From Mantis religiosa (lineage: Eukaryota; Arthropoda; Insecta; Mantodea; Mantidae): a stretch of DNA of 64,000 bases. Position numbers and translations under genes: made by a program. The stretch is from the NCBI GenBank assembly GCA_030765055.1, contig CM060953.1, forward strand, positions 179,468,709-179,532,708, read 5' to 3'. Below are positions 1 to 11,224 of the stretch, piece after piece (the stretch's first letter is position 1; every line of letters starts with the position of its first letter). The notes beneath the pieces were generated by a model. It saw nothing but the letters and a program-made list of their open reading frames with translations, was not told the DNA's origin and did no database searches.

Positions 1-16
1 AGTACTAAACCTTTGA

Positions 17-175
17 TATCTTAACCAAATTTCTTGGCCACTTTTGAGAAAATCAAACAACAGACAGTGGAATTTTCTTGAATTTATTCATCTGGAATTT
101 ACACATTCGCTCTCGAATACATTCTTAAAAAATATTATTTTTCTCTCCAATTCATCAGGTCTAAAATCTATTTAC
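17..175. repeat. Diverged direct repeat, copy 1
   Basis: About 160 bp here recur at 1346-1538 in the same orientation. Both begin with GATATCTTAACCAAATTTC and both contain a shared stretch around TTTATTCATCTGGAATT. Copy 2 has a short extra segment. No coding potential or terminal repeat is recognised, so the family is unknown. Confidence 0.6.
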
Positions 176-1345
176 GTAGGTATCTGTACCCGCAGTTTCA
201 GGCCGCGATTAGGAGGCGGCGAATAAATCGAAATCAGATAGTTAAAAAAGAAGATAAATTAATAAAAATGCTTTGCTAAACTAACATAAAAATTTTGTTA
301 TAATAATATAAAATTGGAATGGATAGAGTAATGATTAAAATAGCAGTTGACTTAAAAAATAAGAAGGGAAGAATATAATTTAATATAACATATATACTAG
401 CATCCGGGCAAGAAAGATAAATATTCTTGTAAAAATCTGTACACGTCGGAGAGACAGGAATGAAAGATTTTTACCTTATTTGTGCTATTAAAAGTTCAAT
501 GTCTGAGAACTATAGCATACTTCCAGCCAGGAATGTGTTGGAACAAAAGGCTTTCAAAATGCAGTTGAGCATGAACGCTAAAGGGATTTACTTCCCTGAT
601 TTGATAACGATGTATACCGTTACAAACAACTCAGGGTAGGTTGAACGTCAATGAGTTAGATGAGTTTTGCAAACCAATGCGAAAACTCGAAATAAATGAG
701 AAACCAATAATAATGTAACATTTGAGAAGGGTGACCCTAGTTTGGTCATATGATAAAGCTAGAGAGGGGGTCAGAACAAGGTTCGAACTGAATCGTGAAG
801 TAAGAAATACTTACTTAAAAGGTCCTACTACGACGGAAGGGCGTGTTCATGCGCGTTAAGAAGAGGAGCGAAGATTTATAAGTCTGAAATGTAGGAAAGT
901 TAAGAATAGCACAACCAGCGTAGGTGGAAGCAGCATTAGAAGTTTATTAGAGCAAAGTGGTCACCGTATAAATAAGAAATAGAAACCGCGCGGAAGTAAA
1001 TTTAAAAAAGTAATCCAGAGCTTCAAGTACAATTGAATTTATGTTAGGAATTTTATTAACAGGTGGTCACCCATCCAAGTCGATAAGCAAACTTAGTAGG
1101 AATTAAACCAAATAATTCTGCTACAAACAAAGTGTTATTAATACGATTGACTAGCCAACAACCACCAAAATCCATTTCCTACAACCATACACCTGAGGAT
1201 AAGAGAACTCAGAGCTCCAATTAGAACCCAATCAATTTAACTCTGGTTTTGAGGGTTTGCCGCACTGTCAATGAATTCCTTCTGAATGAAAACGATTTTC
1301 CAAAACATTAAGACCTACATTTCATCATTTTATTACTGAATGTTT
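176..1345. other. Unannotated AT-rich stretch
   Basis: Only short random open frames are visible. I see no recognisable protein, tRNA or repeat between the two copies of the 160-bp repeat. Confidence 0.5.
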
Positions 1346-1538
1346 GATATCTTAACCAAATTTCTTGGCCACTTCTAAGAAAATCGAACAATCGAACAAT
1401 CGATAGTCATCTGAGAGGTATTTTGGAATAGTAAAATTTTCTTGAATTTATTCATCTGGAATTGACACATTCACACGCACGCGTTCTTAAAAAATATGAC
1501 TTTGCTCCCAAATTCAGCAGCTCTAAAATATATTTACA
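1346..1538. repeat. Diverged direct repeat, copy 2
   Basis: Second copy of the repeat at 17-175, longer by a short internal segment near 1388-1425. The flanks on both sides differ from copy 1, which bounds the repeat. Family unknown. Confidence 0.6.
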
Positions 1539-2774
1539 ATGCTATCTCAATATCAAATTTTTGGATGGAGTTAACACTTCCTCTAATCTATGGGGTTAAT
1601 GGAAGGAACACAAAGTTTAACTCAGCCCCCTCTCTGTTCCACGGAGCTTCTATTGTCTTAGCAGTGTACCGCCGTGAAGTCCGATTATCGGAGGAAGTAC
1701 GGGAATGGCACCACGAATCATAAATTGGCACAATTACATGGTACGTGGTAGAGGAACTAACGATAACGCGATTTAAGACATTATTCGATATTTTTTGTTG
1801 TAAAAGTCGACACAAAATCGTATTCCGCTTCAATATTTTGACAAGTTCGCTCCTCTTAAAGGAAAAATTAAAGGCGAAGTTGTTACCAATAATACTGAAC
1901 GCAGTGCCTGCCAATTTTTCCAAAGATAGCAGTGCACGAGACCAAAAACAAACGAAAAGTCAATACTCCACAGTGAGTAAATGGACAAACGAATTAGCGT
2001 CTGTATTTACCTAGAAAGCTAAAGCTTGCATTATGAGAACAATACGAATCGATGTTTCTAATAATTATGTCCAAATTACAATAAATAAATCATTACTAGT
2101 GCTGCAACCGCCACTAATGTACAAATTAAACGTAGGAGAGAACAGTTTTACCAAACACCTATTTTTAAAGTAAAAATATCTGAGATTAAGCTAAGAATTA
2201 AACAGCAACACTCATCTGTTTATTCAGTGGTTATTATTCTTACGGAGAAGCTGGAAAAAAACTTATGCAAATTCCGGCGTGGACATTCCCATCCTTGCAC
2301 TGTCCTAAAATAGCAGGTATAAAGATTGAATGAAGATCTCTTCAGAGGTTTTTGAACCCTAGAAGCTCTCAGCATCAAAATCGACAACATTCTCTTGGTT
2401 ACCGTCGACATCACGCAGTGCTGACCTTAAGGTCAAAATCATTGACCTGATGTGGCACGTGTTGGTATGAGAGGACACAGAGATTTAATATGTATTGCTA
2501 ATGTATAACTTTGATTTACAGGAAATTAAAGTCTGCAGAAATTCCATTTTCTAAGCATTTATGACTTTCAGTAATTTCAAACACAATTCATAGAATTTAT
2601 TATTTTAAGCGTAAATAATTTTAATATAAGTAACCCGCAACACAACATGAATATAAATTTTTCGGCCCTGATCGACATAAAATTTACAGAGATGTTGAAC
2701 TAAAATGTTGAACGAGATGTGCAATTTTCTTCCTGAAGTTTTGGTGCATAAACGAAACTCCACAGAAATGAACA
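1539..2774. other. Unannotated stretch
   Basis: Small overlapping open frames on both strands around 1588-2014 (up to 111 codons) show no recognisable motif and shadow each other. Nothing else is supported here. Confidence 0.5.
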
Positions 2775-2784
2775 AAACTTCATA

Positions 2785-3724
2785 TGTATAGAGTCAACAT
2801 GAAACATTCAATGGCATGCCCGGGATTTGAAACAAGGATCTCCTGGTTTCCGTCCAGTCGCTCTAACCCATTGAGCTACCATGGCCAACGTGTCGTCCTG
2901 AAATTGAAATCTCCAATTCACTCATATATTTTCCCGGTAAACCACTAGGGGCTCTCCGAGATTAAGTACTTATGATAGTAAGTCGCCACGAACGGTGTAT
3001 CTCAGATACGAGAGCCAATAGTGGTTTACCGGTAAAACATATGAGTCAATTGGAGAATTTAATGTCAGGACGGCACGTTGGCCATGGTAGCTCAATGGGT
3101 TAGAGCGACTGGATGGAAACCAGGAGATCCTTGGTTCAAATCCCGGCCATGGCATTGAATTTTTTCAGGTTGACTATCCCCCCGTAGGGGAGAGGATCCG
3201 TCCCCTTCAGCTGCCATGGTGCATGCGCTGCGGACTCTTAGCACTCGTGGTACCTCTGAGGTTACTAGAGGAACCTCGGACCGAACTGCTGAGACCCTCC
3301 CTGAATGGGAGTTGTTCGGATTGGGTTGGACTCGAGGGGGCAGTGGTTCCCGGTACCCGTGGGAGATCGGATACGTCTCCGGACGGGGTTGAGGGAAGCC
3401 ATATATTCCCACGTACTAACCAGCATAGCTAGTAGAAGGTATGCTAGATTACCAGGCGGCCCTACCAAGGTTAATCGGTAGTCTTCCCCTTTGAGGTTGG
3501 CGCTCCTAAGTGGCGTATTCAGTTCCATCCCGTCTTGAGTCCGTAGGACCAGATGGGGAGGAAGGGGCTTGTTAGTGTCTAGGTCTTGCACTGTAGAAAG
3601 CCCCATGGACTTGCCGGGCGCCCTTTTGGGACAGCTCGCCGCTTATATATAGACTCTATCCATAAAAAACCTTAACCTATGTACGGCTAGTGTGAAGAAA
3701 TGATCAATTTTCACCAATTAACAT
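2785..3724 (+). mobile_element. Foldback tRNA-arm element, copy 1 (interrupted)
   Basis: Two inverted arms each carry a tRNA-like block: 2811-2884 on the minus strand and about 3080-3152 on the plus strand, joined by a shorter inverted core around 2930-3040. The right arm shows an A-box-like TAGCTCAATGG and a B-box-like GGTTCAAATCC. The element is bounded by AAACTTCATA at 2775-2784 and 3725-3734, a 10-bp target-site duplication. The 3' tail (TACGGCTAGTGTGAAG...) is separated from the arm by a GC-rich insertion at 3178-3640. Three other loci in the window share this architecture. Target duplication of this length suggests retroposition, but the inverted 5' half is unusual for a SINE. Confidence 0.7.
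3178..3640. mobile_element. GC-rich insertion inside foldback element
   Basis: This 460-bp block is clearly richer in G and C than its surroundings. It interrupts the tail of the foldback element: GACTATCC stands before it and GACTCTATCC after it, resembling an imperfect target duplication. Overlapping open frames on both strands (up to 113 codons) give no recognised protein. It may be a piece of a LINE or an unclassified retroposon. Confidence 0.45.
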
Positions 3725-3734
3725 AAACTTCATA

Positions 3735-4915
3735 GGTTTGCTACAGAAAATGTGCACCCTGTTCAGTTTAACATTGATTAACGTGTAATGTTAGTTTTAG
3801 TAAAACGAAATCAGTTAGAAAATAATTTTTGAACAAAATTGGTCCACATTTCATTTGTAAATTACACGTACGGTATATGCAGTGGTTAAAACAAGAGAAT
3901 TTTGACAATCTCCTCATCCATTTTGTGAGATCGACAGTATTGGCATTTCAAGATTAAAGACCTTTTAATATCAATTAATCAAATTTCTGTCTTAGCTCAG
4001 ATCTACCTCGCCCATGAACATTTTCGTCCCTTTGCCTACACAATTGAATACATCTTTTTCAATATTTTTTTCTCAATCGTTATTCCTTTCAGCGCATTTC
4101 CTGGATAGCACATTCCTCTTTTTCTTTCTCCTTATCCTCCCTGACGCACTATTACCAAAATAATAGCTTCATTATTTACTTTGTCTTCCGTTTCACATGG
4201 CATTCTTCTCCATATCAACAGTTCCGATGTTTCCAAACGTTTTTCTTCTGTTTTACGAAACGTTAAAATATATGATGCCATGAAAATGATTTTCTTCAAC
4301 GGTCTACAACCTTTCTTCCTTCTGTTTTTATGCAAACCGACTCCCTTTGTCATTGTTATTTCCTTATATATTGACATCAGTCTCCTTTGAGACAAAAATT
4401 TAACAAGCAGGTTACCTGTTTAATTTCGACTTCACTGCTGGCAATATTCTGCAATCGCAATACTAATACAGGTGCAACTAATAAAACAGTGCAACACCTG
4501 TGTTTGCGGTTTCATGCGCGCGCGTGTTCTTGATATGAATTTATTTAATTTCATTAGATCGTGTGTTATGTGGTTTAGAGAAGCGAAATACCATCGGGTT
4601 ATACAAATGTTAATGGATGCTTTACATAACTGCGAACTAGAAAATAACCTTGATGGATTATGATACGTGCTAACAACGGTGAAGCCATATTTATATGCTG
4701 CAGCAAACATGTATATAGGATGCATAAGAGGAACAGATTTCAGAAAATTAAATGTTCTTTTCCAACATACACTTAATAAACCATATAGCCAATATGAATA
4801 TTTAACGACTTATAAAATACCAAGTATTTGGAAATAACAAAGAATGTAAAAGCATTTGAAATAAATGGACAGACCTGTATATTGGATAAAATCATATGTG
4901 GGATACAGTAAGTGA

Positions 4916-4916
<1 letters not shown>
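3735..4916. other. Unannotated AT-rich stretch
   Basis: No gene or repeat is recognised. Small frames at 4132-4395 and 4432-4725 look random. Confidence 0.5.

Positions 4917-4954
<38 letters not shown>
4917..4954 (+). repeat. Poly(A) tract
   Basis: Thirty-eight uninterrupted A residues directly precede a SINE head. It may be the tail of an older insertion into which the next SINE inserted. Confidence 0.9.
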
Positions 4955-4955
<1 letters not shown>

Positions 4956-4964
4956 AACAAGATA

Positions 4965-5203
4965 GCCCGCCTCGGTAGCGTAGATGGTAACATGTCTGCC
5001 CCACGTTCAAGAGGTCCCGAGATCAAATCTCGGTCAGGGTGAGTTACCTCGATAAGGTTTTTGAGGGGTTTCCCCTTATACTCACAGACGAATGTCGGGT
5101 AGTTCTAAGCTCCATGGACCCCGGACTCATTTGAGCATCATTTCACCCATTTCATTCACCGTCCGATATGACTTAACGTTGGAGGACGTACAATTAAAAA
5201 ACA
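4965..5203 (+). mobile_element. SINE-A, tRNA-derived, copy a
   Basis: The copy starts with GCCCGCCTCGGTAGCG, which contains a pol III A box (TAGCGTAGATGG). A diverged B box (GAGATCAAATCTC) follows about 50 bp later. The body contains GTGAGTTACC, an AAGACGAATGTCGGGTA-like segment and the family 3' end CCGATATGACTTAACGTTGG plus AGGACGTA, followed by an A-rich tail. Nine substantial copies and one fragment lie in the window. It is non-coding and depends on a LINE for mobility (inference). Confidence 0.9.
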
Positions 5204-5691
5204 ATGTGAGATTACTTTGTTGTAACGAGAATGATACTACGCGGAATATTGATTTATGTAGAAACAACTACCTAGAAAATTTCACAAGAGTTGTTTCTAA
5301 AAGTAATCAACTGCTCCAAATCCTTTTCATATTTTTGTATTTTTTCCTCTATATATGTTCAAATTTTGACAAAAGCTCATATTTTACTTTTCTTAATTAT
5401 ATTTTGCCTGTCTTTAGTCATAAGTAAAGATCCAAATGCCATCCTATTTAATGTAAACAAATGCCTCCATTCAATACAGAGATACCGTCACCTTACCTGC
5501 TTTTAAAGCCTTTGAAGCTATAGGAACCTGACGTTTTTGCCGCCAGGACAAACAGTTCAATTATTGCCACAAATATTTAGTAGTGTACTTTCGCATACGT
5601 GTTCATTTTATAAAAAGTTTGTGAAAAAATGTATAGCTATAAACGTTCTTACGTAATTTTCAAAATATCTGATCAGCAAGATGTTTCAGTT
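5204..5691. other. Unannotated stretch between SINEs
   Basis: The open frame at 5092-5427 begins inside SINE-A and runs into AT-rich sequence. It is hydrophobic by composition and not supported as a gene. Confidence 0.5.
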
Positions 5692-5929
5692 GCCCGCCTA
5701 GGTAGCGCAGATGGTAGCGTGTCTGCCTCACGTTCAAGAGGTCCCGAGTTCGAATTTCGCTCAGGGTGAGTTACATGGATAAGGTTTTTCTGGGGTTTAC
5801 CTTTTCCTGAAAGACGAATGTCAGGTAACTCTAAGCTCCATGGATCCCGGACTCATTTGAGCACCATTTCACCAATTTCAGTTCGTCCAATGGGACTTAG
5901 CGTTGGAGGACGCAAGGTACAAAAAAAAA
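5692..5929 (+). mobile_element. SINE-A copy b
   Basis: Full-length tRNA-derived SINE with A box TAGCGCAGATGG, B box GAGTTCGAATTTC and a poly(A) tail of nine. TTCAGTT before the head and again after the tail (5930-5936) is a short putative target duplication. Confidence 0.9.
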
Positions 5930-6393
5930 TTCAGTTTTTTATGACATTTTCTTAGGTAACATTTTTCAAACGAATAATGAAACTAATAAGCATGTAAGCA
6001 ATGTATTTAGATTTTTTGGCTTTGTGCTCCAGTATCACTTCAAACTACACAACTTGTGCGACTCTCTCTTCATTAAATGAACTGAAAGTGTAAGAAACTG
6101 AAAACAGGGCCGCAAACAATGTACTGCAAATGGCCGCTATCAGAAAGAAACATCTGTGTTAGGAGTATTCGAAAAAGTTCTTTTCGTAAACATGAGAAGA
6201 GCAACTGAAGAGCAGGTATTGCTACCTTGCAGCCGGTTTTACTGTAATTAAAATCCTCAGACGTCTTTTTTTTTACAAATTTCGGTACACCTGGGATCTG
6301 GTTTAATTCATTTGCTGTCCTAGGAGGTGTTCGCTACGTCGAAATATCCTAATTTCAAAGGGGTGTTGAAAAAGGTAATACCGTCACTTGCAG

Positions 6394-6628
6394 CCCGCCT
6401 CGGTAGGGTGTCTGCCTCACATAGAAGAGGTCCCGAGTTCGAATTTCGCTCAGAGTGAGTTACCTGGATAAGGTTTTTTTCCGGAGTTTTTCCTTATTTT
6501 GAAAGACGAATGTCGGGTAACTCTAAGCTCTAAGGACCCTGGGCTCATTTGAGCACGATTTCACCCATTCCATTCATCGTCCGATATTATTTAACCTTGG
6601 AGGACGTAAATTACTAAAAAAAAAGAGA
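6394..6628 (+). mobile_element. SINE-A copy c with 11-bp target duplication
   Basis: GTCACTTGCAG occurs at 6383-6393 and 6629-6639, flanking the element exactly, so this copy fixes the family start at CCCGCCTCGG. Roughly 20 bases of the A-box region are missing (CGGTAGGGTGTCTGCC), which should weaken pol III initiation. The B box GAGTTCGAATTTC is kept. Confidence 0.92.
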
Positions 6629-6639
6629 GTCACTTGCAG

Positions 6640-7774
6640 AACACGTAGCTCAAAACTGAATTATGTGCCAAGAATGTATCATAAACATTAAAATAACTAT
6701 CGATTTTTTCAATTTGCAAGTATTTTTGGTAATAAAGAACTAGAAAAGTAAATCAACGCATTTAATTTGTGTGTAGATTCTACAGTGTTTATCTTTGAGG
6801 AAAATTACATAAAATTTTAATATCTCTTCTAAAATATACCCCAATTTATAACAATAAGTTAGTTGATATTGCCATTTTATGTCTTTAAAAATTATAATGG
6901 AGTATTTTAATTACACGTATAATTTCGAAACTGGCAGAACCTATAGTTTACCTCTGTACCAGTCATTACGATGATCAGGTCTCTCTTCCTCACTCCCCCT
7001 ACCCAACATATGTTTATATTGCTTCGCGTAAAGCACGTATGGCCAAATTATAACCCAAAACCTCGCCAGTCTACATTGTGTCATCGGCGATTGCGAACCT
7101 GTCGTGTAGAAGCTGAGTGTGGGTGGAGCAATCGCTCCATCTTTGTTGTCTACTGGCTGGAAGGCGACCACTAGCTAGGGTGATAAAACCAGGAGCGAGC
7201 AGGGTTATTGTGCGCAAACGCCGTTCGAGGTGTTCCAATATGTAATTCAAGCATAGTCTATCACCAGAAGCAATATAAGGCCGATGTGAAACCTAGCAGA
7301 ATTGGGGAGTGTTTCGACTGATAGCTGAGTTGACGAATACGCTTCCGTGGTGAAGAGTCGGCACAGTAAAACAGTTCACGAGTCACTGAGTCGGTCATGC
7401 TCCGTGGTGAGGAATAGGCGAGCAGTGGAACAGTGCAAGAGTGAATTTATCGGAGCTCTGTGTAAAAGGTTAACTTGTGTCTACACAAGAGATATTACTA
7501 GCAGCACAATTTGGAGCATGCAACAAAGACAGAAACACACATTAAAGAAACGTGTTGAAGTTGTGTATTTGGTAAAAGAGAATGTGATTGTACGTCAGCA
7601 CTTCGCTAACGATTTTAGTTACAAATAGGGAATTCTAAGGTGTGTTTAGTCTTTTGTCGTTTTTACTACATTGTCATCCGTATATTTGTGTTGAATGAAG
7701 TCACGTAAGTGTGCATTTCCAACGACTTTGGGAGCAAAGATATTTTCGTCATAAGGTCTTTAAAATGATAAACC
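6640..7774. other. Unannotated stretch
   Basis: Frames at 6941-7174 on both strands shadow each other, and the 93-codon frame at 7347-7628 has no recognisable motif. No repeat is identified. Confidence 0.45.
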
Positions 7775-7785
7775 TTTCTGGAGTT

Positions 7786-8087
7786 ATGGAACCGTAGAGT
7801 CAGACTGAAAAATTCAATGCCATAGCCGGGATTTGAACCACGGATCTTCTGGTTTCCGTCCAGCCACTCTACCGTTGAGCTACTATGGTCAACGTGCCGA
7901 TATGACATTAAATTCTGCAACTAAACGGATCGGCACGTTGACCATAGGAGCTCAATGGTAGAGCGGCTGGACGGAAACCAGAAGATCCGTGGTTCAAATC
8001 CCGGCTATGGCATTGAATTTTTCAGTCTGACTCTACGGTTCCACAATTTAGCGTACATACGGCCAGTGTGAAAGAACAATTAATTTT
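7786..8087 (+). mobile_element. Foldback tRNA-arm element, copy 2 (compact)
   Basis: This is an almost perfect hairpin. The left arm (about 7788-7918) carries a minus-strand tRNA-like block and the right arm (about 7928-8042) the same block on the plus strand, with almost no spacer. TTTCTGGAGTT at 7775-7785 and 8088-8098 is an 11-bp target duplication. The tRNA-like unit has a complementary 7-bp acceptor stem (CCATAG/CTATGG core), a D-arm GCTC/GAGC, and TTCAAAT as the T loop. Two T-stem pairs are mismatched and position 33 is C, so a working tRNA is unlikely. The right tail ends GTGTGAAAGAACAATTAATT followed by T residues. Confidence 0.8.
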
Positions 8088-8098
8088 TTTCTGGAGTT

Positions 8099-9444
8099 GC
8101 CAATTTAACCGGAAATCACACTCTATATAACAAACCAAGAAGCCTGACTTTTATTCGGAAAATCGTGCGTTTTAAGCATTTCTTTTTATAGTTTCTCCTC
8201 ATTTGCCAGATAAATATTCAGTACCTAAACTCAAAGCTCTATCCAGAGTAATAGACGTGGAATTAGAGAAATGGCAGAGCTTACCATTCCCACTGACGCG
8301 GGAAACTTTCTCTTTGGTACTAGAATCACTCACTATTCCCCACAGAGTCTGACAAAATTAATGTGAGGGTGAGCAAATTCAGAGCAAGAAACTGATAAAA
8401 ACAGCGTTAAGTAGCCCTACAATTCAGCAAAAGCACAGTCAGTTGTTCTCCAGGCAAAGCCTCCGATATATGAAAGAAGTTAAAGTAGGCTATGCAAATG
8501 AAACAATTTCAAGAAAGAAAAACAAAATGTCTGATCTGCGTATTCGCACGACTTTCACAACTTTACAAAATATTCTTATAAACGCCTATGTCTTTATCAT
8601 TTTATTTAATTGAAATAAACCTTTGTAGAAATGTTTTTGTTTAGGATACGCCTTTCACATTTGCTCGTTGTAACTACTGAGAAACCTTTTGGAAAAATCT
8701 CAGTTAGGACGGACGATCCAAGCGTGATTTGGCATTTTAGGCTCTCGGTGTCGATAAATTCATGATTTCTAGTAGTGGACATGGTTTCCATAATAAATTC
8801 TCAAAACATGTGAAGTCTTGATATCCCTTCATTGTAACTCTATTTGCTGAGGTATATTTTGGCTCGGATTGCTATGCAAAACATTCTAGAACAAGGTTCA
8901 CGCCAAAGCGATTCCGTATATACTAGCAGCAATGGAATTTGGTAGCGGTATACCGGAACATAACACTGCCTAACAAGTTTGCCTTTAATTTGCTGCATCA
9001 GCTTAATGACTTCACAAACCAGCTGCATTCAAATTGAACCTATCCCTACACTCCCACAGGAACAGTGGGCTAATGCATGTAACATCCCTAGCCGATTTTG
9101 TGCCCTAGAGAGTTTATCGCGTTAGCAATTTTATTTTTTCCACTGCTAATGTATACTAATTAGGGGAGGTATTGCATTCTGCCCAAAAATTCTAGGTACC
9201 TAGATTCTATTCACGTTGTTTAGTTACTCTAAACAAGCAGCATTTTAGAAAATAGTCTGCGTCAAAAATAAAAATCCGGTTAAATAGAAAGCCAACATAT
9301 TCGAAAGCGGTGACACAAACTTTCCCAAAAAATGGGGGGGGGGGGGCTACCTCAAATTATCACTACTGGAAACCGCTTCTTTACAACGAGAGACCCAAAA
9401 ACACGTTGAAAAATATTGGCAATATTGTCGCGACTGACGTCAAC
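8099..9444. other. Unannotated stretch
   Basis: No gene or known repeat is recognised. A run of 13 G residues stands at 9334-9346. Confidence 0.5.
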
Positions 9445-9544
9445 GCTCACAGATAGTGCGGGGCGGAGATAAAGAGCCTGCCGAAACAGATAAAGGTAGC
9501 GCGGAGTTAAAAGGCTTGCCGACACAGATAAAGTTAGATGTCTG

Positions 9545-9645
9545 GAACGTTCGTGTTTTGTCTGGTGCCGTCTTACAGAACATTCGATTATCTTCTAGAA
9601 CCATGAAGAGGTATATAAAAAGTAAGCCGCGACTCGCGGACAGTC
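9545..9645 (+). promoter_or_regulatory. Heat-shock-type promoter (HSE cluster, TATA box, initiator)
   Basis: Three perfect inverted GAA/TTC dimers are present: GAACGTTC at 9545-9552, GAACATTC at 9578-9585 and TTCTAGAA at 9593-9600, with a further GAA at 9605. A TATA box (TATATAAA, 9612-9619) follows. An initiator-like CAGTC at 9641 lies about 30 bp downstream of the TATA box. This arrangement is that of insect hsp promoters bound by HSF. Upstream, about 9475-9535, a short imperfect direct repeat (CCTGCCGAAACAGATAAAG / GCTTGCCGACACAGATAAAG) occurs. No chaperone coding sequence follows within several kilobases. Confidence 0.65.
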
Positions 9646-9791
9646 AAAGAGCAGAGCGTAATAGGAACTGAGTATCGTGTGCCTGCAACTGTGTTTGGAA
9701 AGTGAAGTATTTGTTTGTGGGTGTGGCAGACGAACTGGAAAATTGTAATTGTGTATGTGACGTAATTTTGCTACTGTAGGGGTTGACCAAA

Positions 9792-9926
9792 ATGCATTTA
9801 GAGCATTTGGAATTTCTGCAAATTGGACTTACGAACCTACAAACTCAAAAGATATTTTGTTTAAATTCCTCCAGGATGTGTGGTTTTGTCTTGTACACTT
9901 TACGCTTTATGTTAACCCAGAGATAA
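9792..9926 (+). CDS. Small 44-codon ORF downstream of heat-shock-like promoter
   Basis: This is the first ATG downstream of the predicted start site that opens more than two codons (AAAATGC context). It encodes 44 residues beginning MHLEHLEFLQ and ending before TAA, with no recognised domain. If the upstream promoter is active, the frame would lie about 150 nt into the transcript. It could equally be chance; a non-coding heat-shock transcript or a first exon with a remote partner are alternatives. Confidence 0.2.
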   Translation: MHLEHLEFLQIGLTNLQTQKIFCLNSSRMCGFVLYTLRFMLTQR

Positions 9927-11175
9927 AAGTCGCAGGGGTTAGGTCAGGGCCTCAAATCTCTACTAATAATTCTGTCCTGAAGTATATTTTGAATTGTTAT
10001 CGAAAGATTGCTGTATAAGCTATTGCAGAGTGTTGCTGAAAAAAAAAAAAAAGTCAAAGCTCAGGCTCCCTCTCAATATGTACGGACGGCAACTGTTCAC
10101 TCGAAAAAAATTTGGGCCTATAACTTTTTCTCCCCTACTGGAAAATTGCCAACATTTCTGAACGTGAACTATGGCGAGCGATGGATAGTTTCCTAAAAAG
10201 GTGCCAAGCACGTATGTACAACGGCGGTGGCCAGTTAAAGCAACTCCTTTAATAAGATGGGCAAGTTAAGTTTTCAAAATAGTTTTAGAAATGTTGCATG
10301 GTTTAGTCCGTGCTCTTCTATAATAGCGGCAGACGGCAACGTGCGCCGAGGACGCGGACGAAACACCGCGCAGCTGGTTAGGATGCTTTTGGGTTCCTCT
10401 GTATTTTATTTTATAAAAAATGATAAATGATCTTGTTTGATTAAAATAGCAGCATCATTCTTAAGGTATTTACTTCAATATTTCTAAGGATTTTTAAAAT
10501 TTTAATGCAGTTTTTAAGCCTTAAATCTTCGAGTTACTAGACTAACGCCCTTCAAAATAACAGAAAGCAACAGGAGAGAACATCCCTAGCCGACATTTTA
10601 ACTTAAGTGCGAGATAGACTCGTTACTCACACACTACAGAGGTGGAATACAAGGAATTCCGTATAATTTTGTATAAGAAATAAATCATAAGCGGTGAATA
10701 AAAACGTGCCGAACAGAAGAAATCTATATATCCTTAAAACAAATTTCATTTCACATTATATTTATGGAATCAGTCATTTATAAGGTATTCATTACTATCC
10801 CCTTAAATTTGTCTCTACCTTTTGTCATTTTCTGACGTGCTGTCACTACTCGATTGTTTCTGGCGATGTCATGAATAGAAAGTGGAGTCTCGAAATCAAT
10901 ATATAGCGGACAGATTAAACCTCTGTCCATCACTTTCCCCTTTTTAAGTGCATATAACGAAATTTGTGATGAATCTATTCATGGAAATGTTAATGAATAA
11001 GCTTTCTAACAATGGTTTTGGACGCTGTATAAACCTGACGATAGTGGTTAGAAAATGCCATGTCAATGTAATACATAAGAGTTATTTTATTGTATATAAC
11101 TACTAGTTTATGATTATCAAAGTACCGATTTACTTTGTTTCCTTAAAACTGTTCTTAGGATAAACTACAATAACA
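9927..11175. other. Unannotated stretch
   Basis: The paired frames at 10008-10211 on opposite strands cover an A-run and look random. Nothing else is recognised. Confidence 0.5.
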
Positions 11176-11224
11176 GGCGGTTTGGGAACTGAGTTTGGGC
11201 GGTTTGGGAACTGAGTTTGGCAGG
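11176..11224. repeat. 24-bp tandem duplication
   Basis: The unit GGCGGTTTGGGAACTGAGTT plus TGG is present twice in a row. It is a local duplication with no known role. Confidence 0.85.

Noticed and set aside
4973..5045. A functional tRNA gene at the SINE-A heads
   Set aside because: The tRNA-like part lacks a closed cloverleaf and continues into the SINE body; the copies are dispersed repeats.
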